A DNA stretch of 64,000 nt from positions 50,816 to 114,815 of the forward strand of contig DATLDQ010000024.1 in assembly GCA_035525785.1 (NCBI GenBank), read 5' to 3'. Positions within the stretch are counted from its first letter, which is position 1; each line of letters opens with the position of its first letter. Under the pieces are notes generated by a model. The model did not search any database. It worked only from the letters and a program-made list of their open reading frames with translations, and had not been told where the DNA came from. The stretch is from CADEED01 sp035525785 (lineage in GTDB: Bacteria; Pseudomonadota; Gammaproteobacteria; Steroidobacterales; Steroidobacteraceae). The position numbers and the translations under genes are program-made. Of the stretch, positions 28,189 to 37,165 are shown one piece after another.

Positions 28189-28539
28189 TCAGGCGGCTTT
28201 CTTCCGGCGTGCCGGCCTGGCTGCGACAGTGGGCGCGGGACAGCAGGCGATTCCCTCGGCGGCACAGCAATTGTCGGTGAGATAGCCGACCAACCCGTTC
28301 ATCACGGTGTAGTCAGCGCTGTAGAGGAGCTGCCGACTCGCGCGTTGCCGGCTGATGAGGCCCGCGCGCTGCAGTGCCTGGAGATGAAAAGTGAGCGACG
28401 ACGGCTGCAGCCCCACCCGTTCACCGATGACGCCGGCCGGGAGACCTCCCGGACCCTGCCGGACCAGCAGCCGGTAGATGGCGAGGCGATATTCATGGGC
28501 GAGCGCGGCCAGGGCAGCGATGACAGCAGGCGTTTTCAT
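28189..28539 (-). CDS. arsR: ArsR/SmtB family repressor
   Basis: The 116-residue winged-helix protein is the first gene of the ars operon. The recognition helix region is ERVGLQPSSLTFHLQALQRAGLISRQR, followed by the wing. Metal-sensing cysteines are not in the helix but in a C-terminal cluster, Cys91-Cys92 and Cys99-Cys100 (NCCAAEGIACC), similar to the Cys95/Cys96/Cys102 As(III) site of Acidithiobacillus ArsR. It should repress the operon until As(III) or Sb(III) binds. A dyad operator overlaps its promoter 11-31 bases upstream of the ATG. The tail ends in a basic RRKK stretch. Confidence 0.94.
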   Translation of the reverse strand: MKTPAVIAALAALAHEYRLAIYRLLVRQGPGGLPAGVIGERVGLQPSSLTFHLQALQRAGLISRQRASRQLLYSADYTVMNGLVGYLTDNCCAAEGIACCPAPTVAARPARRKKAA

Positions 28540-28549
28540 GGTCGGGACG

Positions 28550-28570
28550 ATATTACGACGATTCTCGTAA
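28550..28570 (-). promoter_or_regulatory. Probable ArsR operator and -10 element
   Basis: A perfect dyad TTACGA-N6-TCGTAA (28553-28570) lies immediately upstream of arsR and overlaps TAATAT on the minus strand (28555-28550), which can serve as the -10 element. Position and symmetry fit autorepression by ArsR. The remaining 150 bases to the divergent pump gene contain the pump's ribosome site and nothing else recognised. Confidence 0.65.
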
Positions 28571-28722
28571 CGTCAATCCCGGCGGGCAACGGTGCGCGGC
28601 TCTATCCCCAAAGGGATAGCCCGCGACCCACCGCCTGAGGCCATGTTCATTACCCGCCGGGTAAATGTGTAACGCCGCCCGAACCGGGAAGATATGCAGC
28701 ACAACCTGAAGGGAGATCCCTT

Positions 28723-29904
28723 GTGCTGAAGAACCCCAAAACCTCGCTTGCCATCACTCTCATGACCCCACTCGCCGCGATGATCCTCGCCTCCTGCGCG
28801 CGCAACGAAGCCGCCGAAGCCCCCGCCGCTCCCGCTCCCGTGCAGGCCGCCAAGGTCGTGTCCAAGCCGGTCACCGAGTTCGACGAATTCACCGGCCGCT
28901 TCGAGGCCGTCGAGCGCGTGGAAATCCGCCCGCGTGTGTCGGGCTACATCACTTCCGCCCGCTTCCAGCAGGGCCACGAGGTCAAGAAGGGCGACATCCT
29001 CTATGTCATCGACGCCCGCCCCTACCAGGCGACGCTCAAGCACGCGCACGCGGAGCTGACCCGCGCGCGCACGCAGCTCGCGCTGGCCAAGTCCGAGAGC
29101 GAACGTGCCGAGAAGCTGCTCGCCAAGCGCGCCATCTCGCAGGAAGAATTCGACGCGCGCACCTCGGGTAACGAGCAGGCCGCCGCCAGCTTGCAGGCGG
29201 CTGAAGCGGCCGTGGATTCGGCCGCGCTCGATCTCTCCTTCACCGAGGTGCGCGCGCCGATCGCGGGCGTCGTGGGCCGCGCCGAAGTGACGGCGGGCAA
29301 CCTCGTGGCCGCGGGACAGACGCTGCTCACCACGGTCGTGTCCGTCGACCCGATCTATGTGTCCTTCGAGAGCAACGAGCAGGCGTTCCTCAAGTACAAC
29401 GCGCTGGAAGCGCGCGGCGAGCTCAAGAGCCAGCGCACCGCTTCGAACCCCGTGTGGGCAGGTCTCGCCGATGAGCAGGGGACGCCGCATGAAGGCAAGC
29501 TCGTGTTCCTCGATAACGAGCTCGACCCGAACACCGGCACGATCCGCGCGCGCGGGCTGTTCTCGAACCCGGACCGTCGCTTCACGCCGGGCATGTTCGC
29601 CCGCGTCAAGCTGATCGGCAGCGGCCGGTACGACGCGCTGCTCATCAACGACAGCGCGGTCGGCACCGACCAGAGCGTCAAGTTCGTGCTCAAGGTGGGT
29701 GCGGAAAACAAGATCGAATACACGCCGGTGAAGCTCGGTCCGGTCATCGACGGCTTGCGCGTGGTGCGCGAGGGTCTGAAGGCCGACGACGTCATCGTCG
29801 TGAAGGGCCTGCAGATGGTTCGCCCTGGCATGCCGGTGACGCCGCAGATCGTCGCCATGGGCGAGCCGAAAAAAGGCGGCAACACGCTCGTGGCGCAGAA
29901 CTGA
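28723..29904 (+). CDS. RND efflux periplasmic adaptor lipoprotein
   Basis: The 393-residue lipoprotein (lipobox LASC near residue 25) is a membrane-fusion protein of the AcrA/MexE type. It contains the lipoyl half-motifs around VEIRPRVSGYITSARFQQGHEVKKGD and SFTEVRAPIAGVVGRAEVTAGNLV, an alpha-hairpin between them (about residues 100-165), the beta-barrel (residues 200-290) and the membrane-proximal domain. It links the inner-membrane RND pump to the outer-membrane channel. Start is GTG at 28723 with AAGGGAG upstream. It is divergent from arsR and opens a three-gene pump operon. Confidence 0.95.
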   Translation: MLKNPKTSLAITLMTPLAAMILASCARNEAAEAPAAPAPVQAAKVVSKPVTEFDEFTGRFEAVERVEIRPRVSGYITSARFQQGHEVKKGDILYVIDARPYQATLKHAHAELTRARTQLALAKSESERAEKLLAKRAISQEEFDARTSGNEQAAASLQAAEAAVDSAALDLSFTEVRAPIAGVVGRAEVTAGNLVAAGQTLLTTVVSVDPIYVSFESNEQAFLKYNALEARGELKSQRTASNPVWAGLADEQGTPHEGKLVFLDNELDPNTGTIRARGLFSNPDRRFTPGMFARVKLIGSGRYDALLINDSAVGTDQSVKFVLKVGAENKIEYTPVKLGPVIDGLRVVREGLKADDVIVVKGLQMVRPGMPVTPQIVAMGEPKKGGNTLVAQN

Positions 29905-29913
29905 GCGGCGCGG

Positions 29914-29934
29914 AAAATAGATCTGTCCCCTTTT
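29914..29934 (+). repeat. Dispersed repeat arm (AGATCTGTCCCC type)
   Basis: A 21-base unit beginning AAAATAGATCTGTCCCC occurs here between the adaptor and pump genes and is repeated exactly at 60497-60517, within a larger dyad. The central AGATCT is palindromic. It matches the GGGACAGAT-type intergenic repeats discussed for the other copies and probably has no role in expression of the pump. Confidence 0.7.
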
Positions 29935-29950
29935 TGTTAGCGAGAAGCCA

Positions 29951-32900
29951 GTGAAACTCAGCAGCTACTTCATCGACAGGCCGGTGCTCGCATCGGTCCT
30001 GTCGGCTTTCATCCTGATCGCGGGCCTCATCTCGCTGTTCAAACTACCCATCTCCGAGTATCCGGAAGTCGTTCCGCCCTCGGTGGTGGTGCGCGCCGCC
30101 TACCCCGGTGCGAATCCCAAGGTGATCTCCGAGACGGTGGCGGCGCCGCTCGAGCAGGAAATCGTCGGCGTCGAGGACATGCTGTACATGTCCTCGCAAG
30201 CGACGATGGACGGCACGCTGGCCCTCACCGTTACGTTCCGCATCGGCACCGACGTCGATCGCGCACAGGTGCAGGTACAGAACCGCGTGCAGCAGGCGCT
30301 GCCACGCCTGCCCGACGACGTGCGCGCGATCGGCGTGTCCGTGGTCAAGAGCACGCCGGCCTTCCTCATGGTCGTGCACCTGACTTCCCCCGACGGCCGC
30401 TACGACTCCCTCTACCTGCGCAACTACGCGACGCTGAACGTACGTGACACATTGGCGCGCCTGCAGGGTGTCGGTGACGTGCGTGTGTTCGGCGCGGGCG
30501 ACTACGCCATGCGCGTGTGGCTCGATCCCCAGAAGATGGCCGCGCGCGACCTCACCACGGGTGACGTGGTGAGCGCCATTCGCGAGCAGAACGTGCAGGT
30601 CGCGGCCGGCCAGGTCGGCGCGCCGCCCGCCACGGGCTCGGAATTCCAGCTCGCGCTCAATGCCAAGGGCCGCCTCGAGAGCGAGGAAGAGTTCGGCGAC
30701 GTCGTGGTCAAGACCGGCCAGAACGGCGAAGTCGTGTTCCTGCGCGACATCGCACGACTGGAGCTGGGCGCGGCCACGTATGCCACGCAGTCCCTGTTGG
30801 GCAACGAAAACGCGGTAGCCATCCCGGTCTACCAGTCGCCCGGCTCGAATGCGCTCGAGCTCTCGAACCAGGTGCGCGCCGACATGGAGAAACTCAAGAA
30901 GAGTTTCCCGGCCGGCATGGACTACGACATCATCTATGACCCGACGCAGTTCGTGCGCCAGTCCATCGATGCCGTCGTGCACACGCTGCTCGAAGCCGTG
31001 GCGCTGGTCGTCCTGGTCGTGATCCTGTTCCTGCAGACGTGGCGCGCGTCCGTCATCCCGCTGGTGGCGGTCCCCGTGTCCATCATCGGCAGCTTCGGCG
31101 TGCTCTACGCGCTCGGCTTCTCGATCAACACGCTGTCACTGTTCGGCCTGGTGCTGGCCATCGGCATCGTGGTGGACGACGCCATCGTCGTCGTCGAAAA
31201 CGTCGAACGGCACATCGCGAACGGCCTCAAACCTCTCGAGGCCACGAAGCAGGCCATGCGCGAGGTGAGCAAGCCCATCATCGCCATCACGCTGGTGCTG
31301 AGCGCGGTGTTCATTCCCGTGGCATTCGTGCCCGGCCTCACCGGCCAGTTCTACAAGCAGTTCGCGCTGACCATCGCGGTATCGACCATCATTTCGGCGA
31401 TCAACTCGCTGACCTTGTCGCCGGCCCTGGCCGCGGTGCTGCTCAAGCCGCATGGCGCGAAGCCCGACGCGCTCACGCGCGGCATGAACAAGCTGTTCGG
31501 CCGTTTCTTCGCGCGGTTCAACACGTTCTTCGTGAAGTCGGGCGATGCGTATTCGCGCGGCGTCACCCGGACCGTGAAGCGCGCGCCGATCGCGATCGCG
31601 CTCTACACGGGCCTGGTCGCGCTCACGGTGTTCGGCTTCTACAAGACACCCGCGGGCTTCATTCCGCAGCAGGACAAGCTCTATCTGGTCGGCATCGTTC
31701 AGCTGCCGCCGGCGTCATCCCTCGATCGTACGTCGGAAGTCGTGCGGCGCATGGGCGAGATCGCCAAGAAGGAACCCGGGGTACTCAACTCCGTGCAGTT
31801 CGGGGGCGTATCGGCCAATGGGTTCGCTTCACAGTCGAGCTCGGCGCTGGTGTTCTTCCCGCTCAAGGACTTCGACGAGCGCAAGGGCCTCACGGCAGGC
31901 GCAATCGCGGGTTCGCTGAATCAGAAGTTCGCCGGCATTCAGGATGCGTATATCGCCGTGTTCCCGCCACCACCGGTGATCGGCCTCGGCACGCTGGGCG
32001 GCTTCAAGCTCAACGTCGAGGATCGCGAGAACCGTGGTTCGGAGGCGCTGTACGCGGCCGTCCAGGGCGCGCTGCAGAAGGCGTGGGCCGACCCCTCGTT
32101 GGCCGGCGTGTTCTCCGGCTATCAGATCAACGTGCCGCAGCTCGACGTCGACGTCGATCGCCTCAAGGTGAAGCGCCAGGGCGTGAAGCTCAATGACGTG
32201 TTCCAGACGCTGCAGGTCAACATGGGCTCGCTCTATGTCAACGACTTCAACCGATTTGGCCGTACTTACCGTGTGGTCGCACAGGCGGATGCGCCGTTCC
32301 GTTCGCAGGTGGACGACGTCCTTACTCTCAAGACTCGCAACGCCGCGGGCGCGATGGTGCCGCTCGGCTCGCTGATCTCGGTCAAGGAATCCTTCGGCCC
32401 GGACATCGTCGAGCGTTTCAACGGCTACGGCAGCGCCGACATCAACGGCGGACCTTCGCCCGGACACAGCTCGGGCCAGGCGCAGGCGGCCATCTCGAAG
32501 ATCCTCGACGAGAACCTGCCGAATGGCATGACCTACGAGTGGACCGACCTCGCGTTCCAGCAGATCGATGCCGGTGACGCCGCCCTGTTCGTCTTCCCGC
32601 TGTGCGTGCTGTTCGTGTTCCTGGTGCTCGCCGCGCAGTTCGAGAGCTTCAGCCTGCCGCTGGCGATCATCCTGATCGTGCCGATGGCGTTGCTCGCCGG
32701 CCTCGTGGGCATCCACGTGCAGGGCGGCGACAACAACATCTTCACGCAGATCGGCTTCCTCGTACTCGTGGGCCTGGCGTCCAAGAACGCCATCCTCATC
32801 GTCGAGTTCGCGAAGCATCTGCAGGAAGAAGGCCGCGACCGCTTCAGCGCGGTGCTCGAGGCGGCTCGCCTGCGGTTGCGTCCCATCGTGATGACGTCGA

Positions 32901-33124
32901 TCGCATTCATCATGGGCGTGCTGCCGCTGGTGCTCGCTACCGGCGCGGGCGCCGAGGTTCGCCGTGCCATGGGCGCGGCGGTGTTTTCGGGAATGATCGG
33001 CGTGACCGTCTTCGGCCTGCTGCTCACTCCGGTGTTCTACGTGCTGGTGCGTCGTAACGAGAAGAAGACCGTTTCTTCGACCGACGATGCGGCCACTTCC
33101 GACGAGGTCTCGACTCATGCTTAA
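29951..33124 (+). CDS. RND multidrug efflux permease (AcrB/MexF type)
   Basis: The 1057-residue protein has the full HAE1 RND layout: twelve membrane helices and two large periplasmic loops (about residues 30-335 and 560-870). The proton-relay aspartates sit in helix 4 (GIVVDDAIVVVENVERH), and the central pore and docking segments are typical (YPGANPKVISETVAAPLEQEI). It should expel hydrophobic drugs or solvents by proton antiport. The GTG at 29951 has GAGAAG upstream. The 3' end overlaps the outer-membrane factor gene by eight bases. Confidence 0.97.
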   Translation: MKLSSYFIDRPVLASVLSAFILIAGLISLFKLPISEYPEVVPPSVVVRAAYPGANPKVISETVAAPLEQEIVGVEDMLYMSSQATMDGTLALTVTFRIGTDVDRAQVQVQNRVQQALPRLPDDVRAIGVSVVKSTPAFLMVVHLTSPDGRYDSLYLRNYATLNVRDTLARLQGVGDVRVFGAGDYAMRVWLDPQKMAARDLTTGDVVSAIREQNVQVAAGQVGAPPATGSEFQLALNAKGRLESEEEFGDVVVKTGQNGEVVFLRDIARLELGAATYATQSLLGNENAVAIPVYQSPGSNALELSNQVRADMEKLKKSFPAGMDYDIIYDPTQFVRQSIDAVVHTLLEAVALVVLVVILFLQTWRASVIPLVAVPVSIIGSFGVLYALGFSINTLSLFGLVLAIGIVVDDAIVVVENVERHIANGLKPLEATKQAMREVSKPIIAITLVLSAVFIPVAFVPGLTGQFYKQFALTIAVSTIISAINSLTLSPALAAVLLKPHGAKPDALTRGMNKLFGRFFARFNTFFVKSGDAYSRGVTRTVKRAPIAIALYTGLVALTVFGFYKTPAGFIPQQDKLYLVGIVQLPPASSLDRTSEVVRRMGEIAKKEPGVLNSVQFGGVSANGFASQSSSALVFFPLKDFDERKGLTAGAIAGSLNQKFAGIQDAYIAVFPPPPVIGLGTLGGFKLNVEDRENRGSEALYAAVQGALQKAWADPSLAGVFSGYQINVPQLDVDVDRLKVKRQGVKLNDVFQTLQVNMGSLYVNDFNRFGRTYRVVAQADAPFRSQVDDVLTLKTRNAAGAMVPLGSLISVKESFGPDIVERFNGYGSADINGGPSPGHSSGQAQAAISKILDENLPNGMTYEWTDLAFQQIDAGDAALFVFPLCVLFVFLVLAAQFESFSLPLAIILIVPMALLAGLVGIHVQGGDNNIFTQIGFLVLVGLASKNAILIVEFAKHLQEEGRDRFSAVLEAARLRLRPIVMTSIAFIMGVLPLVLATGAGAEVRRAMGAAVFSGMIGVTVFGLLLTPVFYVLVRRNEKKTVSSTDDAATSDEVSTHA

Positions 33125-34646
33125 GAATGCGAAGTTCCCCCTGGCTCCCATCGCCGCTGCCGTCATCGGTTCGATTTCCCTGGCCGCCTGCGCCGTGGGC
33201 CCCAACTACCACGCGCCCGAGCAGAAAGTGGCCGACCGCTTCGACAACGCGGACACGGCTACCTTCGCCGCGCAGCCCGAGGCCACCGAGCCGACGCTGT
33301 CGACGTTCTGGCACAACTTCCAGGACCCGACGCTCGACAATCTCATCTCGCAGGCGCTGAGCGCGAACCACGACCTGCGCATCGCGGTGACGCGAGTGCG
33401 CGAGGCACGCGCGTTGCGGCGTGACGCGGCATTCGATCTGGCGCCTTCGGTCAACACCGGCGCGGGCTATACCAAGTCACGCAGCGCCGCGGTGACCACG
33501 CTGCCCGGCGCGCCGCGCGAGAGCGAGCTCTACGACGCGGGGTTCGATGCCTTCTGGGAACTCGACTTTTTCGGCGGCGTGCGCCGCGGGCTCGAAGCCA
33601 GCAACGCGCAGCTCGGCGCCGTCGAAGCCGAGAGCCGCGACGCGCTCGTCTCGGTGACCGCCGAGGTGACGCGCACATACTTCGAGCTGCGCGGCGAACA
33701 GCAGCAGCTCGACGTCGCGCGCCGCAATGTCGCCAACCAGCAGTCGACGCTCGACCTCGCCAACGCTCGCCTCGACGCCGGCAGCGGCACCGAGTTCGAC
33801 ACCGCGCGCGCGCAGGCGCAGCTTTCGACGACGCTCGGCGGCATCGCGCCACTCGAAGCGGCCGTCGCCCGCTCGATCCATCGTCTATCGGTGCTGATCG
33901 GCAAGGAACCGGGCGCGCTGCGCGCCGAGCTCACGCCGTCGAAGGACCTCCCCGCACTACCGGGCATCGTGCCGGTCGGGGACCCGGCCGGCATGCTCCG
34001 ACGCCGGCCCGACATCCGCGTCGCCGAGCGTGATCTGGCTTCGGCCACCGCACGCGTGGGTGTCGCCGTGGCGGAGCTCTTCCCGCGCGTCACCTTCACC
34101 GGCAACGTGGGCTACGTCGCCACGGACCGCGATGGGCTCGGCGACCGCGGCTCCGACGCCTATACGCTGGCGCCGGGGATCTCCTGGGGCATCCTCGATT
34201 TCGGCAACGTCCAGGCCCGCATCGCCGGCGCCAATTGGCGCAAGGAAGGCGCGCTGCTCCGCTATGAGCAGACCGTCCTCCAGGCCCTGGAAGCGACCGA
34301 GAATTCGCTCGTGAGCCATGCCCGGGCCCGCGAGCGACTGGTCCATGACGAGGCCGCGGTCCGCGCCAGCAACACTGCAGCCGGGCTCGCCCGGGTGCGT
34401 TATGAAAACGGCGCCAGCGATTTCCTGCAGGTTCTGACCGCGGAACGCACCCTGCTCGAGTCCGAGGACCGCCTGGCCCGCAGCCGTACCGAGGCTGCGA
34501 CCACCCTGATCGCCGTGTACAAGTCCCTGGGTGGGGGCTGGCAGTCCGCCCCTTCCATCGATGGGCGGCAGCCGGTCCGCACGGCCCAGGCCGTCGGCCG
34601 CAAGGCCGCCCAGGACAATAGCGCGTGGTTGAACACCGGAAAGTGA
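33117..34646 (+). CDS. RND outer-membrane channel lipoprotein (OprM/NodT family)
   Basis: The 509-residue product has a lipobox LAAC and the two OEP domains typical of TolC-like trimers, with repeat signatures PTLDNLISQALSANHDLRIAV and VGDPAGMLRRRPDIRVAERDLASATA. It forms the outer-membrane exit of the pump encoded just upstream. The ATG lies inside the end of the permease gene (eight-base overlap), giving translational coupling. A two-component system follows 19 bases later. Confidence 0.95.
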   Translation: MLKNAKFPLAPIAAAVIGSISLAACAVGPNYHAPEQKVADRFDNADTATFAAQPEATEPTLSTFWHNFQDPTLDNLISQALSANHDLRIAVTRVREARALRRDAAFDLAPSVNTGAGYTKSRSAAVTTLPGAPRESELYDAGFDAFWELDFFGGVRRGLEASNAQLGAVEAESRDALVSVTAEVTRTYFELRGEQQQLDVARRNVANQQSTLDLANARLDAGSGTEFDTARAQAQLSTTLGGIAPLEAAVARSIHRLSVLIGKEPGALRAELTPSKDLPALPGIVPVGDPAGMLRRRPDIRVAERDLASATARVGVAVAELFPRVTFTGNVGYVATDRDGLGDRGSDAYTLAPGISWGILDFGNVQARIAGANWRKEGALLRYEQTVLQALEATENSLVSHARARERLVHDEAAVRASNTAAGLARVRYENGASDFLQVLTAERTLLESEDRLARSRTEAATTLIAVYKSLGGGWQSAPSIDGRQPVRTAQAVGRKAAQDNSAWLNTGK

Positions 34647-34665
34647 ACGAAACGGCGCTAAAATC

Positions 34666-36462
34666 ATGGCCATGAGCATCAACCCCGTAGATCTCGCCGC
34701 CGCGGCGGAAGGCATCCTCAACACGCAGTACCTGCAGCAGCGCGAACGCCTGCTGGGGGCGTCCGCCCAGGCCAGCCGCCTGCTGCTCGAATCGCCGGAT
34801 GCCATGAAGGTGATGCCCGAGGTGCTGAGGCTTCTGGGTGAAGCCGCGCAGGTGGACCGCACCGCGCTGGCCTTCGCCGAGAGCGGCCCGAACGGCGAGA
34901 AGTGGCTCAAGATCCAGGCCGAGTGGATCAACGAGGCGCTCGGGGAATGCGAGGGTGCGTGCGACGGCACCGACCCTTGGAACAAGACGCGCTCGGACCG
35001 CTTCTGCAACATGCTGCAGTCGGGCAAGAGCGTGGTGTTCTGCCCGGAAGCGCAGCGCCACTTCGACAACGCCAGCATCACCAGCGACAAGGCGCGCACC
35101 TCGGCCATCGTGCCCATCCTCGTCGACGGCGATTACGTGGGCGTGATCGGTTTCGATGACTGGCAGCGCGTACGCGAATTCGATTCTTCGATCGTATCGG
35201 CGCTCGAAATCGCGGCCGGCCTCGTGGGCGCGGCGCTGCATCGTGAGCGGCTGCTCGACACCATGCGCCGCGAGCGCGAGCTCGCTGCCGAAGAGCGCCT
35301 CACTTCCGCGGTGCGTGCCAACGCGCTCCTGCGCACCAACCTCACGCGCCTCGCGCGCGACCCGGATCCCCGCGAATTCGTCACCAACATCCTCATCGAC
35401 GCCACCCGGCAGCTCGACGCCGCCGCGGCCTTCACCATCGGCTTCGACAAGGAAGCCAACCTGTGGCGAGCGTTCTGCCACATCGAGGGTGGCCAGATCG
35501 TACCGCCACCCTATCAAGCGACCGCGACCAACGACGAAACTGCGCTGCTCGAGGTGCTAGAGCAGTGCCGCGAGCCTTCCTTCCACCTGCTTCAGCCGCT
35601 CGACCGCATCAAGTGGCCGGGTGCCGCGGACTGGCACGTGCGCTCGGGACACCAGAGCGTCTATCTATTGCCCTTCGTAGTCGGCGAACAGAGCGTCGGC
35701 TGCATCGGCCTGGTATTCAAGCAATGCGACCCGCTGATCGGCGAGCGCGCCGAGCTCGCGCTGGCCGTGGCGCACCAGATCATGCTGTGCATCGGCTTGA
35801 AGAAGCTCGGCATGGCGGCGAAAGACGCCGCGGTGCTCGCCGAGCGCAACCGCATCGGCCAGGAGATCCACGACGGCCTCGCGCAGGGGTTCACCGGCAT
35901 CCTCATGCAGCTCGGCGCCGCCGAGGAAGCCATGCACGAGTGCGCGCGCAATTCACCGCTGCCGGCAATCCTCACGCGCATTCGCGACTTGGCACGCGAA
36001 GGCCTCACCGAAGCGCGCCGCTCCGTGCAGGCGCTGCGTCCCGAACAGTTGAAGCGCCAGGGCCTCGAGCTCGCGTTGCGCGCCCTGTGCGAGCGCACCA
36101 GTGTCGAAGGACGCGTGAAGTGCCACGTCAACGGCAGCATGAACGCCGAGGGTCTCGCACCCGAGAAGCAGCACGAGCTGCTGCGTATCGCGCAGGAAGC
36201 CATCAGCAACGCGCTACGCCACGCGCATCCCAACAATGTGTTCATCGAGCTGTCCGAGGACGACTCGCGCTGGTTGCTGACCGTGCGCGATGACGGCCGC
36301 GGCATGACGCTGAACCCCGATCTGTATGCCCAGCAAGGTTACGGCCTCACCAACATGCGTGAGCGCTCCGGCGCCATCGGCGGAAAGTTCAGCATCGAGA
36401 GCAAGCCCGGTGAAGGCACACGTGTCTCCGTCACGCTGCCGCGCCGCAAGGTGGCCGCGTGA
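34666..36462 (+). CDS. GAF-domain sensor histidine kinase (NarX/DegS type)
   Basis: The 598-residue cytoplasmic kinase has two GAF domains (about residues 30-190 and 230-385), a HisKA_3 dimerisation helix with phosphoacceptor His402 (ERNRIGQEIHDGLAQGFTG) and a HATPase_c domain (N box QEAISNALRHAHPNNVFIEL, G1 VRDDGRGM, G2 GYGLTNMRERSG). No membrane segment is found, so it senses an internal ligand, redox state or gas through GAF. It overlaps the response regulator by GTGA and is 19 bases after the RND operon, which makes the pump a plausible target. The two ATGs at 34666 and 34672 cannot be told apart. Confidence 0.93.
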   Translation: MAMSINPVDLAAAAEGILNTQYLQQRERLLGASAQASRLLLESPDAMKVMPEVLRLLGEAAQVDRTALAFAESGPNGEKWLKIQAEWINEALGECEGACDGTDPWNKTRSDRFCNMLQSGKSVVFCPEAQRHFDNASITSDKARTSAIVPILVDGDYVGVIGFDDWQRVREFDSSIVSALEIAAGLVGAALHRERLLDTMRRERELAAEERLTSAVRANALLRTNLTRLARDPDPREFVTNILIDATRQLDAAAAFTIGFDKEANLWRAFCHIEGGQIVPPPYQATATNDETALLEVLEQCREPSFHLLQPLDRIKWPGAADWHVRSGHQSVYLLPFVVGEQSVGCIGLVFKQCDPLIGERAELALAVAHQIMLCIGLKKLGMAAKDAAVLAERNRIGQEIHDGLAQGFTGILMQLGAAEEAMHECARNSPLPAILTRIRDLAREGLTEARRSVQALRPEQLKRQGLELALRALCERTSVEGRVKCHVNGSMNAEGLAPEKQHELLRIAQEAISNALRHAHPNNVFIELSEDDSRWLLTVRDDGRGMTLNPDLYAQQGYGLTNMRERSGAIGGKFSIESKPGEGTRVSVTLPRRKVAA

Positions 36463-37121
36463 GCGCCGCGGCCGCCAAGTCTTCGTCACCTTCGGTAGTC
36501 GCCCGCAAGATCAGCGTCATCCTCGCCGATGATCATCCCGTGGTGCGCGATGGTCTGGCGGCCATCGTGAATCAGCAGGCCGACATGCACGTGGTGGCGG
36601 AAGCCAACGACGGCGTCGAGGCACTCGAGCTCTACGAACAGCACCGGCCCGACGTGATGGTGCTCGACCTGCGCATGCCCCGCATGGATGGCGCGGCGGT
36701 GGTGCAGAAGGTGCTCGAGAAGCATCCCAAGGCCTGTCTGCTCATCATGACCACCTACGACGGCGACGAGGACATTTTCCGGTCCTTGAGCCAGGGCGCG
36801 AAGGGCTACCTGCTCAAGGATGCGCCGCGCACCGAAATCCTGACCGCCATCCGTGCCGTGGCTGACGACCGGCCGTACACATCCTCGAGCGTGGCCGCCA
36901 AGGCGCTGCAGCGCATGAGCAAGCCCTCGCTCACTTCACGCGAGCTCGACGTGCTGCAACTCGTGGCCGAAGGCCGTTCGAACAAGGACATCGCGCGTCG
37001 CCTCGACATCACCGAGGGCACCGCGAAGACGCACGTGAAGGCGATTCTCGGCAAGCTCGATGCGATCTCGCGCACCGAGGCCGTGGCCGTCGCGCACAAG
37101 CGCGGGCTGATCCGGCTCTGA
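36459..37121 (+). CDS. NarL/FixJ family response regulator
   Basis: The 220-residue protein has a receiver domain (acidic pair Asp24-Asp25, phosphoacceptor Asp70 in VMVLDLRMP, switch TTYDGDED, Lys in GYLLKDA) and a LuxR-type HTH (LTSRELDVLQLVAEGRSNKDIARRL). Start is GTG at 36459, overlapping the kinase stop. It is the cognate partner of the preceding kinase; its regulon probably includes the pump genes upstream, but no binding site was located. Confidence 0.95.
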   Translation: MSAAAAKSSSPSVVARKISVILADDHPVVRDGLAAIVNQQADMHVVAEANDGVEALELYEQHRPDVMVLDLRMPRMDGAAVVQKVLEKHPKACLLIMTTYDGDEDIFRSLSQGAKGYLLKDAPRTEILTAIRAVADDRPYTSSSVAAKALQRMSKPSLTSRELDVLQLVAEGRSNKDIARRLDITEGTAKTHVKAILGKLDAISRTEAVAVAHKRGLIRL

Positions 37122-37125
37122 TGTC

Positions 37126-37148
37126 GGGACAGACTTGAAGTCTGTCCC
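37126..37148. repeat. Perfect GGGACAGACTT palindrome
   Basis: GGGACAGACTT and its reverse complement AAGTCTGTCCC face each other around a single G, five bases after the response-regulator stop. The dyad is an 11-bp hairpin with no T-run, related in core (GGGACAGA) to dispersed copies at about 29.9 and 60.5 kb. It may double as a transcript end between convergent genes. Confidence 0.7.
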
Positions 37149-37165
37149 CCGTCATCTCCTGGGGG

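Noticed and set aside
31829..33205. 458-codon minus-strand open frame across the RND pump gene
   Set aside because: Antisense to a certain RND permease; low-complexity His/Glu/Arg composition.
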